The notes under the pieces: generated by a model | The model's database searches: none | Seen by the model: the letters and a program-made list of their open reading frames with translations, nothing else | Told to the model about the DNA's origin: nothing | Shown here: piece by piece, positions 1 to 12,592 of the stretch | Layout: every line of letters starts with the position of its first letter | How positions within the stretch are numbered: the first letter of the stretch is position 1 | Origin: Pterobdella sp. o SKG-2022 | Lineage: Eukaryota; Annelida; Clitellata; Hirudinida; Piscicolidae | DNA: 64,000 nucleotides | Direction of reading: 5' to 3' | NCBI GenBank assembly: GCA_964035795.1 | Contig: OZ038321.1 | Coordinates: 26,514,544-26,578,543 of the forward strand | Position numbers and translations under genes: made by a program

Positions 1-770
1 AAGATTGGATTATTTGAGAAATAAAGTGAGCAAAGTTCAAATTTGAATCTAAGGTGACACCTAAGATTTTGAGCTTGGAAGATATAGGAAGTGTGGTGCC
101 GTCGAAAGTTACCACAGAAGGGAGATTGTATTTTGCTAAAAAACGACAGCTGCCGACAAACATCACCTCACTCTTAGTAGGATTTAGTTTCAGTTGGCTT
201 TGGGAAAACCAGGAGTTTAGAGCGGAAAGACAACTGGATAATTTAAGGAGAGTGGGGCTAGGATCTGGATGAGAGACTCCGGTGAAAAGAGTGATGTCAT
301 CAGCGAACTGGTGAAAAAGCAAGTCGTGCTGTACAATAATGCTACACATCGGTGATGTATAAGAAGAGAAGAGGATTGGTTCCAGAACGGAGCCCTGCGG
401 CACGCCTGAATTGAGTGATGTAAGAGAAGAAGAAAAATTGTCCATTTTAACGAACTGAGAACGTTGAGAGAAGTAAGAGCGAAATCAAGAAAGAGCGAGA
501 TCAGAAATATTGAAGTGTCTATTCAAAATATCAATTAAGATATTGTGATCGAGAGTGTCAAAAGCAGCAAAAGGTCTAGCGAAACCAAAACGGCCGCATG
601 TCCAGTAGCGCAGATGTTGCGAAGACTGTCAGTGATACGTAAGAGTGTGGTTTCTGTTGAGTGGTGCTTGCGATATGCTGATTGGAAAGGATTAAAATTA
701 TGAGATGATGAAACGTGAGAAGTTATTCTGGAATGAACGAGTCTTTCGATAATTTTTGAAATTTATGTAA
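1..770 (-). mobile_element. CR1/L2-type LINE fragment (reverse transcriptase), runs off the window
   Basis: Read on the minus strand, several frames together give the reverse-transcriptase core of a non-LTR retrotransposon: SAAFDTLDHN, GVPQGSVLEPILFSSYTSP, FADDITLF (the catalytic box), then NPTKSEVMFVGSCRF and KLKILGVTLDSNLNF. The order and wording match the LINE at 58.1-60.8 kb (GVPQGSVLGPILFSLYTSS, LADDITLF, LKILGVTLDSRLNF), so both belong to the same CR1/L2-like group. Stops and frame changes break the reading, so this copy is dead. The 3' part lies beyond base 1 and the 5' part is missing above about 770. Confidence 0.85.
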
Positions 771-2069
771 ATAAGTTTTTCAATGAAAAATAAATAAAAA
801 GAAATCTTTTCGGTTATAATTTGTTTTCTAACAACATGACAAAAAGGGTAATATTGTGAAAAATTCATGGAACAAGGAAGTTTTAAAGCGAAGAATATTT
901 TTTAATTATGAAGTCAAATGATGCATGAAATCATGGGAAATCAATTTTAATGTTATTTTTTTACATTATTTTTTATTGCTTTGAGCATTATTTCATTTTT
1001 TAATCAAAAACTTTGTGTTGTTGACTAAATAAATGTTTTATTTGACTTTATTATCAAATATTCCAATAAAACAATACAAATTGATAACATTACAAACAAT
1101 GAAATAATATAAAAACAATAAAAATAATAATAAAAATCAAAAAAAAAAAAATGAGAAACTTCATAAAATATAAATAAATTTCTGTTATCTGGAATTTCCA
1201 CACTATAAAGACCAACAACACACATGGTTAATAGGAATGACAGGCATGGGAAAGGCTGATATGACCATCAAATATATCACCGCTCACCCAACGGAAAACA
1301 ATAAAAGCATGGGAATAAAGAAAAATGTGGATTACAAACTCAATGGTATGCCACATTGATTTCTGCTTGAGTCTTGAGATTGAGCGGGAGAATTTTTAGA
1401 CAATGAAGGTTTGTATTTATCGTGTAAGACCAAAACTTTCATAGTTTGAATCTTTTACAAAATTCACTTTTACACTTGATGAACATCTTTCATTATTTTT
1501 AACATCTCTAAAAAATGTTGTTTTCAAAAAGGCGCTAAATAAACATAAACTATAACGGCAACACGCAATTCTGTAATCAAACGGTGCCCTAGAGTCCTGT
1601 TATCCGATAAGTGATTGGACGTGCTATTGGTCTACGAAGTAATGGAATATATTTAGTTAACTCTTTGAGCAACAAAACATGAAAAATATACCAGAAGTAT
1701 TTATAGGTCGGTGTGTCATTTAAAACGCAGAACCTATAAAAGAACTTTAAACGCAAGATTTGCTTGCAAGAAGATTCTGGCATTTAACTTATATACTTGA
1801 TATTCATGTTCTTTGTTTTCAAAATTCAAATAACTACGGAAGTAATATAATTAAAAAAAAATATCCAAAACCCCTCTGATTAGAAGGAAGTTCAGTTTGG
1901 TGAAATTGTGTACCAAGCTGTCGTGCAGAATGACGCATCCACGTGTGAAAACTTTTTCATGTTTTTGAAAAAATAAACATGAATAATGATAAAATCAATT
2001 ATTATGCTTTTATGATTTGTATTATTATTATGATTGTTATTATTAAAATTAATAGTGTTATTTCTTTTC
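771..2069. other. Gene-free stretch
   Basis: AT-rich sequence with no open frame resembling a protein family, no convincing splice-bounded exon and no RNA gene that I can recognise. The last 60 bases grade into an ATT-rich microsatellite that forms the tail of the LINE fragment beginning near 2070. Confidence 0.5.
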
Positions 2070-2115
2070 TACGACGCGCAGTTTGCGAACTAAGCTTTTG
2101 TTGCAAAGGCGTATA
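2070..2115 (-). mobile_element. LINE 3' tail, very short 5'-truncated copy
   Basis: On the plus strand the run GCGCAGTTTGCGAACTAAGC followed by TTGTTGCAAAGGCG resembles the reverse complement of the 3' end of the LINE at 60.8 kb (GCGCACAGTTTGCAAGCTAG, then TGCTGCAGAGGCGC). An ATT-rich microsatellite lies on the tail side, as it does in that element. This looks like a dead-on-arrival insertion of a few tens of bases. Confidence 0.55.
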
Positions 2116-2281
2116 ATAACAATAATAATGATAATAAACAATAAGAAGATCCACTCAAATGTAAAAACCAACGAAAATAACAATAATAAAATAATATACA
2201 TGAATAATAATAAAAAAAGTATTATTATTATCTTTTTGATTTGCTGATTTCGAGATCAATCATCAAGTTACTACCAGTATC

Positions 2282-3835
2282 TTAAGATGAATGAAATATT
2301 TGATTTAGATAGAGAGTTCTTTTTAGCACATGAGCTGTGCTAGTCAAAACGATTTTCTGCACTTCTCTGAGAGAAGGATTCTCTGGTATCATATTTATGA
2401 GCTTTTCTGTGCCTTTTTTGACAAGACCTAATGCTCCTATAACCTCAGAGATATTTTTGACTTTGAGCTTCCACATTTTGTTCACTTCAATCTCCAGGTC
2501 TTTGTATTTTGACATTTTATCAAAAACTTTGGCTGCTACATTTTTGTCTGATGGTACGCTCATGTCAATAAGATAGCACGTTTTCCCTTGTTTGTCTTTG
2601 ATCAGAATGTCTGGGCGATAAGCTTGGATTATGCGTTCTGTGTGGATTGGGAAGTCCCAAAGTATTGTAAAGCCTGGTCCTTCTGTGACCGCTTCTAGTT
2701 TTTGCTCATACCAATTTTTAGTAGTATCTACTAAAAAATGGTTGCAAATTTTCCAATGCAGGTATTGCCTAACTCTGTCGTGTCTGGTTTTATACTCTCC
2801 AGGGGTCAAAATGGAGCAACCAGACACAAGATGGTCAATTGTCTCAACTTTGTCAGCACAAAATCTACATTTGGCTTTTGTGCCATTATGCATGATGTTT
2901 GCCTGGTGGTTTTTGGTGAAGAGACTCTGATCTTGAGCAGCAATTATAAATATTTCTGTTTCAGATTTGAATCCTGAGCTGATGAGCCACTAATAAGTTG
3001 CTTTTTTATCTACATCAGCATTGTTGACTCTTGCTGCAAACTGTCCATGAAGAGGTTTGTTATGCCACCTCTCTTGAAGTTGTTTCAAGCCTTCTAGCTT
3101 AACGTCTATTTCACTTTACGAGCAACTTCAATCGCCTCGAGGTGTTGATAGCCAAACTCAATGTCAAATTCTCTTTTAAACTTCATTGATTCTTTGACGA
3201 CTGAGTGGCTTTTCTTTGAACTTTCATGGTGTAGTGTTAATTTCATCATCCAATCTTTAGTTTTTGTTAAATAATTGTATAATCATATAATTGTGGTTTT
3301 GTAACATAGTTCTAATTGCATCAGTCCTTTTCCACCTTTGTTTCTTGGGATGTAGAGACGTGCAACATCTGCTTCAGGGCGATGCATTCGTTGACATGTT
3401 AATAGTTTTCTTATTTTAATGTCTATTTTTTAAGTTCATTTAAATTCCAATTTATAATATTGTAACTAAATGTCATTACCGGTAGTGCTAAAGTATTAAC
3501 TGCTGATATTCTGTTTTTTGCATTAAGTTCTGCTATTGTAATTAACCTCACTCTTCTAATGCATTCTTTTTTTATTTGCTCCTTCATTTTTGCATGTTGT
3601 ATTCCATCGCCTTCATTTACACCAAGATACTTATAAGATTTTTCTTGTTCTAATTCCTTTTATTATGGTTTTATTATCTATCATAATATTGCTAGTTTTT
3701 ACTAGTTTACCTCCCTTGAAACTGGCTTTTGCACATTTTTCTAGTTCAAACTGCATACCTATATTATCACTAAACACCTTTACCGTTTTTATTAATCCCT
3801 CCAGTTCGTTGTCGTTACTTGCATATAAATATATT
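2282..3835 (-). mobile_element. LINE with restriction-like endonuclease (R2/NeSL-like), 3' part, degenerate
   Basis: The longest intact piece is a 203-codon frame (2282-2893). It carries a CCHC knuckle, CRFC, eight residues, H, four residues, C, and then RPD, 14 residues, D (RPDILIKDKQ ... YLIDMSVPSD). That layout is the hallmark of restriction-like endonuclease LINEs. The end reads VIGALGLVKKGTEKLINMIP, a tail widely seen in animal retrotransposon proteins. Upstream on the minus strand, through stops and frame changes to about 3835, come reverse-transcriptase C-terminal segments such as DNELEGLIKTVKVFSDNIGM, LKYLGVNEGD, RPEADVARLYIPRNKGGKGL and AAQDQSLFTKNHQANI. The polymerase core is missing, so the copy is 5'-truncated and dead. 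Clade placement is by motif layout only. Confidence 0.8.
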
Positions 3836-3889
3836 ATTATTATTATATCTTTATTATTATTATTGTATTCCCATCAATACTAGTAGCAT

Positions 3890-6800
3890 TGGTAGCAACG
3901 AGGATAAACTAAGCACATAGGGCGCAAAAAATCCGCAGCATTCAGTCGTCAAACGCCGAATCTTCCCTTCACACATTCTTATACATTCCTTGGCGTTATT
4001 GTTATTGCTATTAGTATTATTTTTATTATATTGATTATTGTTATTTTTTTATTTATACTTTTTTCATTATTATTTTTTAAATTTATTATAGGGTTTTCAT
4101 TGTCATTAGTTCATTTTTAACCACAATTTTTGCATTATTTTTTTATATTTCTAATTATAGTTTTTTCATTATTAATATATTATTATCTTCCTTCAAATGT
4201 TTTTGATGGTTCTGCTGATAACAACCTTATGTCATGAAGAATATTTCTGAAAAAATTGTCGTTGAGGTTCTTACAAAAAAAATTAGAAGAAACAGCTGAA
4301 ACATAATGAATATAAAGGGATTACTCGGGAAGATTAAACATTTGAGCAACAAGCTATTGAAATCAATGTGATTGTTTGCTATCTGTGATGTATCGATAGC
4401 ATTTTTAGCTGTATGATAACATCGTTCGATGCATTGAAGTCAAAAAACCTCATGATTTTAAGGATATTTATTTAAAATTATGATTTATAGTTTTCAATTA
4501 TCAGTCATTCTTTGTTATCCAAAAATTTCTTGCCACAAATTTAGTTAATTTTTGTGTTTTCCAAGCCTCATGTATTAAGAAATAATTATTTGAACCTCGC
4601 GTTTCCGACTATCAAACTGACATGTGTTTGATAATGAAAAGGCTATGTTGTTTAAGAAAACATTTACCAATGTATTGTGATGTAACTGGGTTTGCGTTTA
4701 CAATACATCTGATAGGGTACAATATGTGAAAAAAAGATGTGAACAAGAATGGAAAAGAAAATGGAAATAACGCAGGTTTTATCTTCTTTAAATACAAACT
4801 GTTCAATGTCTCTAAGATATCTTCATGAGATATCATCACATAATGGTGTTGTCTATTGTATCTCTATTATAAGAAAATATATTAAATTCTGTGTATCTTT
4901 ATTTAATCACTCAGACTCACAAGCATTGAAATGAAAAAGCTTTAACACCAAGGTTTGCACACCAAATCGTTAATGTAAATGCGTTTGATTGGGATCAACA
5001 CACCAAATAATGAACAAAAATATATCGAAACAAATACACTTGTACCAAAATGATAACTTACTATATATAAAATCTATACATGATACATTTTCTGCCTTCG
5101 AACGATTATTGTGCATTGAAACAATAAAAATTCACGTTATTTATCTTTCTCATTATACGCTGCTATTTGTCATTTCATGCTTTAAATTCATCATTCTAAC
5201 CAGGTATTTGATGTTGATGCTAATATTTTTCAAAAACTGATGTTTGGATGGTTCAATGAAAAGATTATTTTAAAAGCGTTGTCATTATACTCGTTTGAAA
5301 TGGTGTCGAAAGCGTTTTTTGTATTAGTTACCGTAATTATAAAACTAAAAAACGCAGGTTTTGGATGAAATCTACTTATACAACTTTTATATGAAGCGTT
5401 CACTCAAAATTGTTCCCAAAATTAATATCATAACAAGTATTAAATCAATAAAAAATCCAGAAGCTACCTTTCACTTGATATATCCAATTTAGCTTAATCA
5501 AACGTATTAAATATTGTTAATAAAGATTAATTAAACCAAAACATCTACCTTAACTTGTAATATCCTTCTGCAATACACATCACAAAGCCATCTCAAACTA
5601 ACCTTTCAGTTTATATACCCATCAATACACACATCGTTAAAAGTTCAGTACTATCGATGTTCGGTGTACACTTTCAAAATTTTTCAATATAAGTTAAAAT
5701 TTTTCAAGCTTTTTAAAAATTCTGTATAATTTTTTATTGATAAATTTTGAATTTTCATGAAATTTAAAGGAATTTTGAAACAATTAAAATAAATCAAAAC
5801 TATATTTCCACCAAAAATTCACCATTAAATTAAGTTGTTCATACCTCAATTGATTTCTTCAAAAGTTTTTGCATGTTTTTTTTACAAACTTTTGACTCAA
5901 TGCTTACCATAAATACACCGTATTTCTTAGTTATTCATTAGATTGTATTAAAAATTTTTGATCGTGTTGTATTTTTCTGTTTTATATGGCATTTTATTTT
6001 AGTGTATTTTAGATAATGTATTATATTTTATTATATTTTGTATATTTCCTTGTATTTCATCATATGTGCTTGTTTTGCATGATTTTGTATGGTATGGTAT
6101 TAATTTGCCTTTACCATCATGCAAAACATATATATACCGCTTGACTCTCATGCTTTTGATTTACACTAAAAAATTCTGAATGTCATTTGAGCAGGATTTC
6201 ATATTGAAAATCGCACAAAATATATCCGAAAATATTAAATTTTTCTTAAAACGAACTTTTACTTAAAAATGTAAATTCCTCAAAGAAATCTGTTGCATTC
6301 TTGAATTTTCAAAAATCAACAAGAAAAGTTCAATATTTGGAATTTTATGTTACATTCTCAATCAACATTGTCATTACAAGGACCTACAAAAATATTCTCA
6401 ATACACAAACTTGATGTATTCACCAGAAAGGCTTTCACGGAAGTTAATCAGATACATATGTCTGATATCCTCTGCGGCTCATCGAATGCTCATCAACTGA
6501 GTTTCAACTTCTGTGATGTATCGTGTAAGAGTGACGCAGTTTGAACCTGTGAAAGTATGCCTATAAATCACCGCATCGATTAGTTAGACCACATTTACAA
6601 CTTTTGAGCGAGAGGAAAATTGAGGTGTTTTGAAATGCCTCCAACGACTTTCTGTTTAAAATGAATGTTTAGTCAAACTTTGATCTATTTTTTAAGTTAG
6701 ATTTTGTTCTATTGGAATCAAAGACAGTTTTTGCACTGTTCCACGCTGTTTTTAACAATTGAGTGGAAAGTGAATTGATAGATCTTAATGCTTAAAGAGA

Positions 6801-8792
6801 TGGACTAGAAATCTTTTTCATGAATTATCAACGTTGAATGGTCTATATAAATTAATGAAATCAATTCAAAAGATGAATTTAAAAATTGGAAATAACTTTT
6901 ATTTCAACAAATAAATCTTGACTTTGAGAAATAAATTTATCTTCAAGAAATAAATCTTAACTTTATAGAATAGTGATCTGTAAAAAAACTTCTGTTATTA
7001 AAAATGGTGAAAAATTTATTTCAAACGTGAAATTGACCAGTTACAAATTCCTTCAAATAAATTCATTTGCATCGCTCATATTTTAATTAAAATTTTGTTT
7101 ATGGGATGGTGTATTCCATCAAAAACATCTGAAAAAATGCTCTCCATCTCACCAAAAGTCTATTTGAAATTACTTCTTACTCTGTTGTAAACACAATTTT
7201 TTTAGTGAGTAATCTTCAGAACGAGGATGACATTTTACATTTATTTTGGCACATCGATAAAAACTAGACGACCTTTCTTTTATGAGTGATTCACGCTGAA
7301 CAATATTTGATATTTCTTATCTTCGTTTAGTTCACTATTCATGTCTCGATGTTTTTTTATGATTTATTCCGTTAGAGTAATTCTTTGAGAATTTCCAAAT
7401 TAAATTTTTTATTTATTTGAAGATCGGATTTTTTTCATTAAATTTTTCTTTCAATGTTACTAGTTTTTTTTCCATTAAAGAAAATTAATTATGAAACAGC
7501 GTAAGTTCAACATAATATACTTAAAACACCGAGCTTTTATTATGACACTAACACGCTTTTAATGTTCAATTAGTTGATAAAAAACCTCAGATTTAGACTG
7601 ATTAGAAAAGGCAAAGGTACAATAAAAAATAAATAAAGTATAAAAAATATTCTGTTATAAACATATACTTTGAGGTTTTTTGCAGAAATCATCGATTTTG
7701 AACAAATTCTCGAAATACTTGTGTTTTTTGTTCATACAAGCCTTGAAAGAATTGATTGAATAAGTTGTCAAACACTTTATATTCAGAGAGTTGGTCGTAG
7801 TCGTTGAAGAAGTATAAGCACTTTATAATGTAATGTAATTTAATATAATGTAATACTTTACAATGTAATCTAATATACTTGAAGATGTAGTGTTATGTTA
7901 TATATTGCAATGTAGTTTAGTTTTTGGTAATAAAAGTTTTCCTAATGAAACCCTCTCAACTTCCTAGTATCAAACCATTAGTGTCTGAGCTATTATAACG
8001 ACAACAGTACTTTTTTTTCAGTATTAAAATACATATAAAAATGTTAAAATATTGTTCTATACAAAAATTGTGAATCGTACATGAAACAAACAGGAGATAA
8101 GTGGTATCAAGTGAATTCCGTGTAAATTATTTCTTTTTTTACCATTTAAGTTGTTTTTATTGCAATATTTTATATTCCAGAAGTTGAAATGAGCTTTTAA
8201 AGCATTTTTTATTTTTCTACGTTTTAGAAAAATTCTTTTTGAAACTTTATTTAAAATATATATTTCAAATAAAACAACTCATTATGAAAAGCTCATCACA
8301 GCATTGATCAAAAGAATGAGACGCTTCAAGAAAAGAAAAAAAATATTTTCTTGAGACAATATCAATATATTTGGACTCAAAAGTAGAATCCTTTGAAAAA
8401 TGTCTCTGAACTAAACCTGTTTCAGGGCTTTATCTACAATAATAATATGCTCATAAAGCATAATATTCTGTGGTTTTAGGATAAGTCTAAACTTACCGCA
8501 AATTATATAGCTATTTTTCTATTTTGATGAATGTATCGAAAGTCTCATGAATTAGTGAAAAATTTTAGATTTTCATAGAATTTTTTTGTAAATTTATAAA
8601 GCACCGATTGTCTCTAAAATTTCGAAGAATTTTTCAGAGTTGGATTAGACCCTTCTAACGGTTTAGATGTAATGGAGATTCATTATTATATAAGATTTTC
8701 TAAAATCAATAATTTTGATTTAATGGTGTGTTAATAATTTTTATGAAAATAAAGTTTTTCTAATTAAGTGATGCTTTTTGGTTTTATATATA
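3890..8792. other. Gene-free AT-rich stretch of about 4.9 kb
   Basis: No exon, RNA gene or clear transposon was recognised on either strand. Short open frames here are isolated, low-complexity and lack splice context. The segment is unusually AT-rich even for this window, with many T and A runs, and ends at the TA target site of the mariner element. Confidence 0.5.
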
Positions 8793-10090
8793 TAGTGAGC
8801 GAAATCACATTTAACGCATCATATTTTTCAAACAAATTTTCAACTTAATTAGCCTATCATGAACAATATTGTTCCACGCTTCAAAAATTATATCTTTCAA
8901 GTCCTTTTTCAACTAATATTGCTTTCCATTCGCATAAACCAGTTTTTAAATATCACCCCATAAATTCTCAATTGGATTCAAGTCAGGAGTCTTAAAAACC
9001 CATGGAAGAATGGGCATTTCCATGTTCATTAACTAGTCTTGTTTCGGTAGAGGCATGGATTGGCGCTAAATCTTGCTGAAAAGTATATCCATCGGTATGA
9101 TATTCATGCACAAATGGCAATATATATTCATTTAGCGTACGAATGTAATACCCTGATTTTTGATTACCTCCTAAGACCGCTAGTTTTGACTTACCGAAGG
9201 CAATAAACGCACCCCAAACCATCAAAAATCCACCACCAGATTGACGTTTCAAAAATGTTAATTCTTTCATTCTTGAGTCATGCCAATAGAATTTAAAACC
9301 AGCTGGTCTATCTAAATTCCATTTTTTTTCCATCAGACCATACAATTTGACTCCATTCATCATCCCAATAGATCCTTTCGTTGCACCATTTCAATCTATT
9401 TTTTTGATGTCGTTTCGTCAGAACTGGAGACGCCTTCATTTTCTTATATTGCAAATTGGGGTCGGAAGCTGAAATTTGTTGCACTCTTCGCTCGCATATA
9501 GATAAATTCAGAGTATTTTTTATTTCTTTGCTGATAAACTACTATTTGAAGCGATGCGTTTCAAATTTCTCTTATCTCTAGGAGTCATTTTTGAATGTCC
9601 TATGCTTCTTTTTGATTTCGGATGTTTTAAAAACTTATGGACGACTTTGATACTTTTTCCTATCTCTGAAGCTATCTTATTTCCACTCATTCCAGTTTTA
9701 TGGTAAGCTAAAATAGTAATTTTTTCTTCTTCTGATAAATCTTTTCCTGAACCCATCTTTCGTAGTGAAAATATGAATATTAGATGATTTAAAGTAGAGG
9801 AACATGTAAAAATGATTTATATATTTAATATTTAATATTAATCGAATGTTTCATTAAGTATTATAGACGGACAAAAGATTTTTCTCTTAGTGGGTACAAT
9901 GAATTTCGCGGTGCTTTTTTGTAAATAGTGATGGACCTATATGAAAATGTAACTTTGGTTTTTTTGAAAAATACTATATTTATTTATTTTTATTAATCGT
10001 CAATACAGTAAGTTTATTTTTTTATAAAAATTTTTAGAAGTGAAAAAAAGTGTAAAAAATATGGTGCGTCCAATGTGATTTCGCTCACTG
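8793..10090 (-). mobile_element. Tc1/mariner-type DNA transposon, about 1.3 kb, with terminal inverted repeats
   Basis: The left end begins TAGTGAGCGAAATCACATTT and the right end, reverse complemented, begins CAGTGAGCGAAATCACATTG. The repeats are similar over roughly 35 bases and are flanked by TA dinucleotides (8791-8792 and 10091-10092), the target-site duplication expected of this superfamily. Total length matches a typical element. The transposase lies between on the minus strand but is interrupted (separate entry). Intact ends with a broken coding region suggest a non-autonomous relic that could in principle still be moved by a relative's transposase. Confidence 0.88.
8940..9756 (-). pseudogene. 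Tc1/mariner transposase, frameshifted
   Basis: The start at 9756 gives an N-terminal helix-turn-helix region (MGSGKDLSEEEKITILAYHK, then GNKIASEIGKSIKVVHKFLK). After position 9520 the frame changes. The minus strand continues with RRVQQISASDPNLQYKKMKA, RLKWCNERIYWDDEWSQIVW and SDGKKMEF, where the first catalytic Asp (WSD) sits just before an A run that shifts the frame. The next piece (8992-9363) holds FKFYWHDSRMKELTFLKRQS and the second Asp box FQQDLAPIHAS. A further shift leads to TPDLNPIENLWGD, the third acidic box. The DDE/D catalytic layout is therefore visible but split across at least three frames, so the protein is not made. Confidence 0.82.
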
Positions 10091-10092
10091 TA

Positions 10093-11174
10093 CTTTTGCA
10101 AAACTTAATCCTAACTAGCTTTTTTGAAGTTATTATTTTTAGGTTTCATCTACATAATTAACTTTGGGCTACACTAATTATCTTTTTCAAACCATTGGTT
10201 ATTTTCTCATCGATCTTATATTTAGTATTGCTCAAAAAACTCTTTCAGACTTGTTTCAAAGCTAAGTTTAAAATAATTTACGTACATATGAGCTGCGTTT
10301 GCAAAGCCAACCTTCATTATCAACTCGAATTTCTGGGCATCAAAAAAAATAATACTAAAGAAGCGTTGTTAAGCGCTGCAAAACATATACATCTGACTAT
10401 CTTACAAGCTTATACACTAGAGAAGATATAAAGACAAATCATCCATCAACGATTGTACATAATATCAACTCAAGCCTCATTCTTGGATGCCTCCACGTCT
10501 GAGCATAGTCATTTATCAAAGCTCTGTGAAGTGAATGAATGCGTGCTCCAATGAGCACTTGGAAAAGGTTGAGACTACGTGACGGGATTTTTAAACAATA
10601 TAAACAAATAAAGAATATTATTATAGTGGCATGAAACTGTTTAAGTCTTTAAGACCACTTTGAAATATATATTTATATATAGAGTCGGTTCTATGATAAA
10701 TCTTCATTCTTTTCAGCCCCTCACGCTTTATCCTTCAATCCACTCACACCCAGTCATTCCTTTCATTTACCCCAACAAAGTGCATTTGTGGGAGAGTTGT
10801 TTCTGTGTCGTATAAGAAAAAAAATTATGATTTTTTCTAAAAGCCAACTATAAAATGAATATAATTTCAAGTATACTTAAATGTTACTTTGTTAACCAGA
10901 AGCTTTGTATCTTAATAAACTAACCAGCGTTCTGAATTTATACTCAAAAAAACTTATATTAAGTAGTTTTTTACCAAGTTGATTTAAATCATAATTATTT
11001 TCTAAATCTAAAAAATACATAAATAAATAAAAAATACATATTAATATTTTAGAGCAGCACTGTAAAATTTTATTTTCAATTTTTCAAATTTATTTTTTAA
11101 AAAAACTATTTCATAAATTTTTATTTTCAAATGTTTATAATATAAACTGATTGGACATGTTTTGTTTGAAGGTT
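10093..11174. other. Intergenic stretch downstream of YJU2
   Basis: No gene recognised. The part next to 11174 should be the 3' untranslated region of YJU2, which is transcribed toward this stretch. A short string near 10617 (TTATAGTGGCAT, then AGACCACT) recurs at about 26456 in tankyrase intron 3, which hints at an unnamed dispersed repeat. Confidence 0.4.
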
Positions 11175-12134
11175 TCAAATTAATTCAGTTTTTGTTATTT
11201 TTGATGGTTTTTCTTCAATTTCATCAGCATTGGTTTGATCAATTTGTCTTTTAGAAGATTCTGGCTTAGTTTTGTTTGAAGATTTTGTATTAGAACCATC
11301 GCTGGAATCTCCATTTGATTCATCACTACTGTATGCAGCTAAAGCTGAAAGAGGATTTGAAATTTTGGATGTTTTTTCATTTGTAACATTTTTCTTTTTA
11401 ATTTTTATATTTTTTAAAAGTTTTGTTCTTAATTTATCTGTGGATTTTGAAGATGATATTTGTGATTGGTTAAAAATCTTAATAGGCTTAACTAATTTAA
11501 AATTTAGATCTTTATCAAATGAAGATTTTTTAATAGATATTTGTTCTTGTTGTTGTCTTATAAATTCATTTTCTTCTTCTTGTAACTCATCTTCTTCAAT
11601 ATCTTTAATTTTTTCTCCATGTAGAATTGCTTCCGAGGCTCTTTGTCTGGTTCTCAACTCTTCAAGATCTTTCAAACTTCCTTGAATTTCCTCTTCCATT
11701 AAAGTTGATTTAGCTTTCATTTCAACCATTTTCATTGGATTCTTTTCCAATTCTTCTTGTTCTCTTTGAGCTTCTAGAACTTCTTTTCTTCTAGCATTCA
11801 ATAGATTTTCGAAACATCTTGTTGCACCAGCCTCCATTTTGTAATCTTGGTTTTCAATATCTGTCTTATAAACAATTTCTGCAGCACATCTGGGACATTT
11901 TATGTAAAAACGGCTGATTCTCAAACCTAAATAATTCTCGTCTGGTACATTCTCATGACGAGAATTGAACTTACGTCCTTTGTATATGTATTCACCACAT
12001 GTAAGGCATTTCATGTGAAAAGGTGCCATTGTTCGTATAGTGAACGTATAATTTTTTTTTACTTTGTTTCTAGGCACTTTATTAGGATCAAAATCTGGAG
12101 GATAGTACTTGTTTAGCACTTTTCTTTCAGACAT
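11175..12134 (-). CDS. YJU2: Splicing factor YJU2 (CCDC94), intronless
   Basis: 319 codons in one uninterrupted frame, starting at 12134. The N-terminus MSERKVLNKYYPPDFDPNKV is nearly identical to the family consensus and fixes the start. Cys43, Cys46, Cys80 and Cys83 (CLTC and CPRC) form the expected zinc site around GEYIYKGRKFNSR and YLGLRISRFYIKC. A coiled-coil, Glu/Lys-rich middle (NPMKMVEMKAKSTLMEEE) and a low-complexity Ser-rich tail with YSSDESNGDSSDGSN near the C-terminus complete the layout. Length is close to the human protein (about 320 residues). The family acts in the spliceosome with the Prp19 complex, promoting branching at the first catalytic step. Most animal orthologues are multi-exon. 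Here no intron interrupts the frame, although neighbouring genes are intron-rich. An ancient retrocopy that replaced the parent is one explanation. Confidence 0.95.
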   Translation of the reverse strand: MSERKVLNKYYPPDFDPNKVPRNKVKKNYTFTIRTMAPFHMKCLTCGEYIYKGRKFNSRHENVPDENYLGLRISRFYIKCPRCAAEIVYKTDIENQDYKMEAGATRCFENLLNARRKEVLEAQREQEELEKNPMKMVEMKAKSTLMEEEIQGSLKDLEELRTRQRASEAILHGEKIKDIEEDELQEEENEFIRQQQEQISIKKSSFDKDLNFKLVKPIKIFNQSQISSSKSTDKLRTKLLKNIKIKKKNVTNEKTSKISNPLSALAAYSSDESNGDSSDGSNTKSSNKTKPESSKRQIDQTNADEIEEKPSKITKTELI

Positions 12135-12592
12135 TTTGAACGAAAAAGTATTTTAATAACTTTATTATCTATTTTACGTTAACGTAGGTGAACGTATTTA
12201 CAACAGAGATGTGATTTAAATATAAACTCGATGGAATACAAAAATTTATCAAAAAAATCTGTTGAGTATCAAAAAAATTTCAAATTAAACTTAACATGTT
12301 AAAAAAAGAAAAAAATTTTTTTGACAAAAATAGTGAAATGTTCTCCAAATGTAGCAGTCTGCCAAAATTTAGAAAAATGAAAAACTGGCAGATAAAGTTT
12401 GAAACACTTAAAAAATACGATAAAAGACTTAAAAAATCAAGAAAATTTTTTTGTTGATTTTTTATTTGTTATATGAACACGTAAAGTTTTTTTTGTCTAC
12501 GGAGGCAACATGATTCTTTAAACTAATATTTGAGTAAGTCTCAAAAATTAACTTTAATTTTTAACGATGGAAAATAAAAATAATTTACTTTT

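Noticed and set aside
4612..5240. Several 60-80 codon open frames in the 4-5 kb spacer.
   Set aside because: No family resemblance, no splice context, and composition follows the AT-rich background.
11272..11685. 137-codon open frame antisense to YJU2.
   Set aside because: It mirrors the conserved YJU2 coding sequence and its product is low-complexity Phe/Leu/Ser-rich with no family resemblance.
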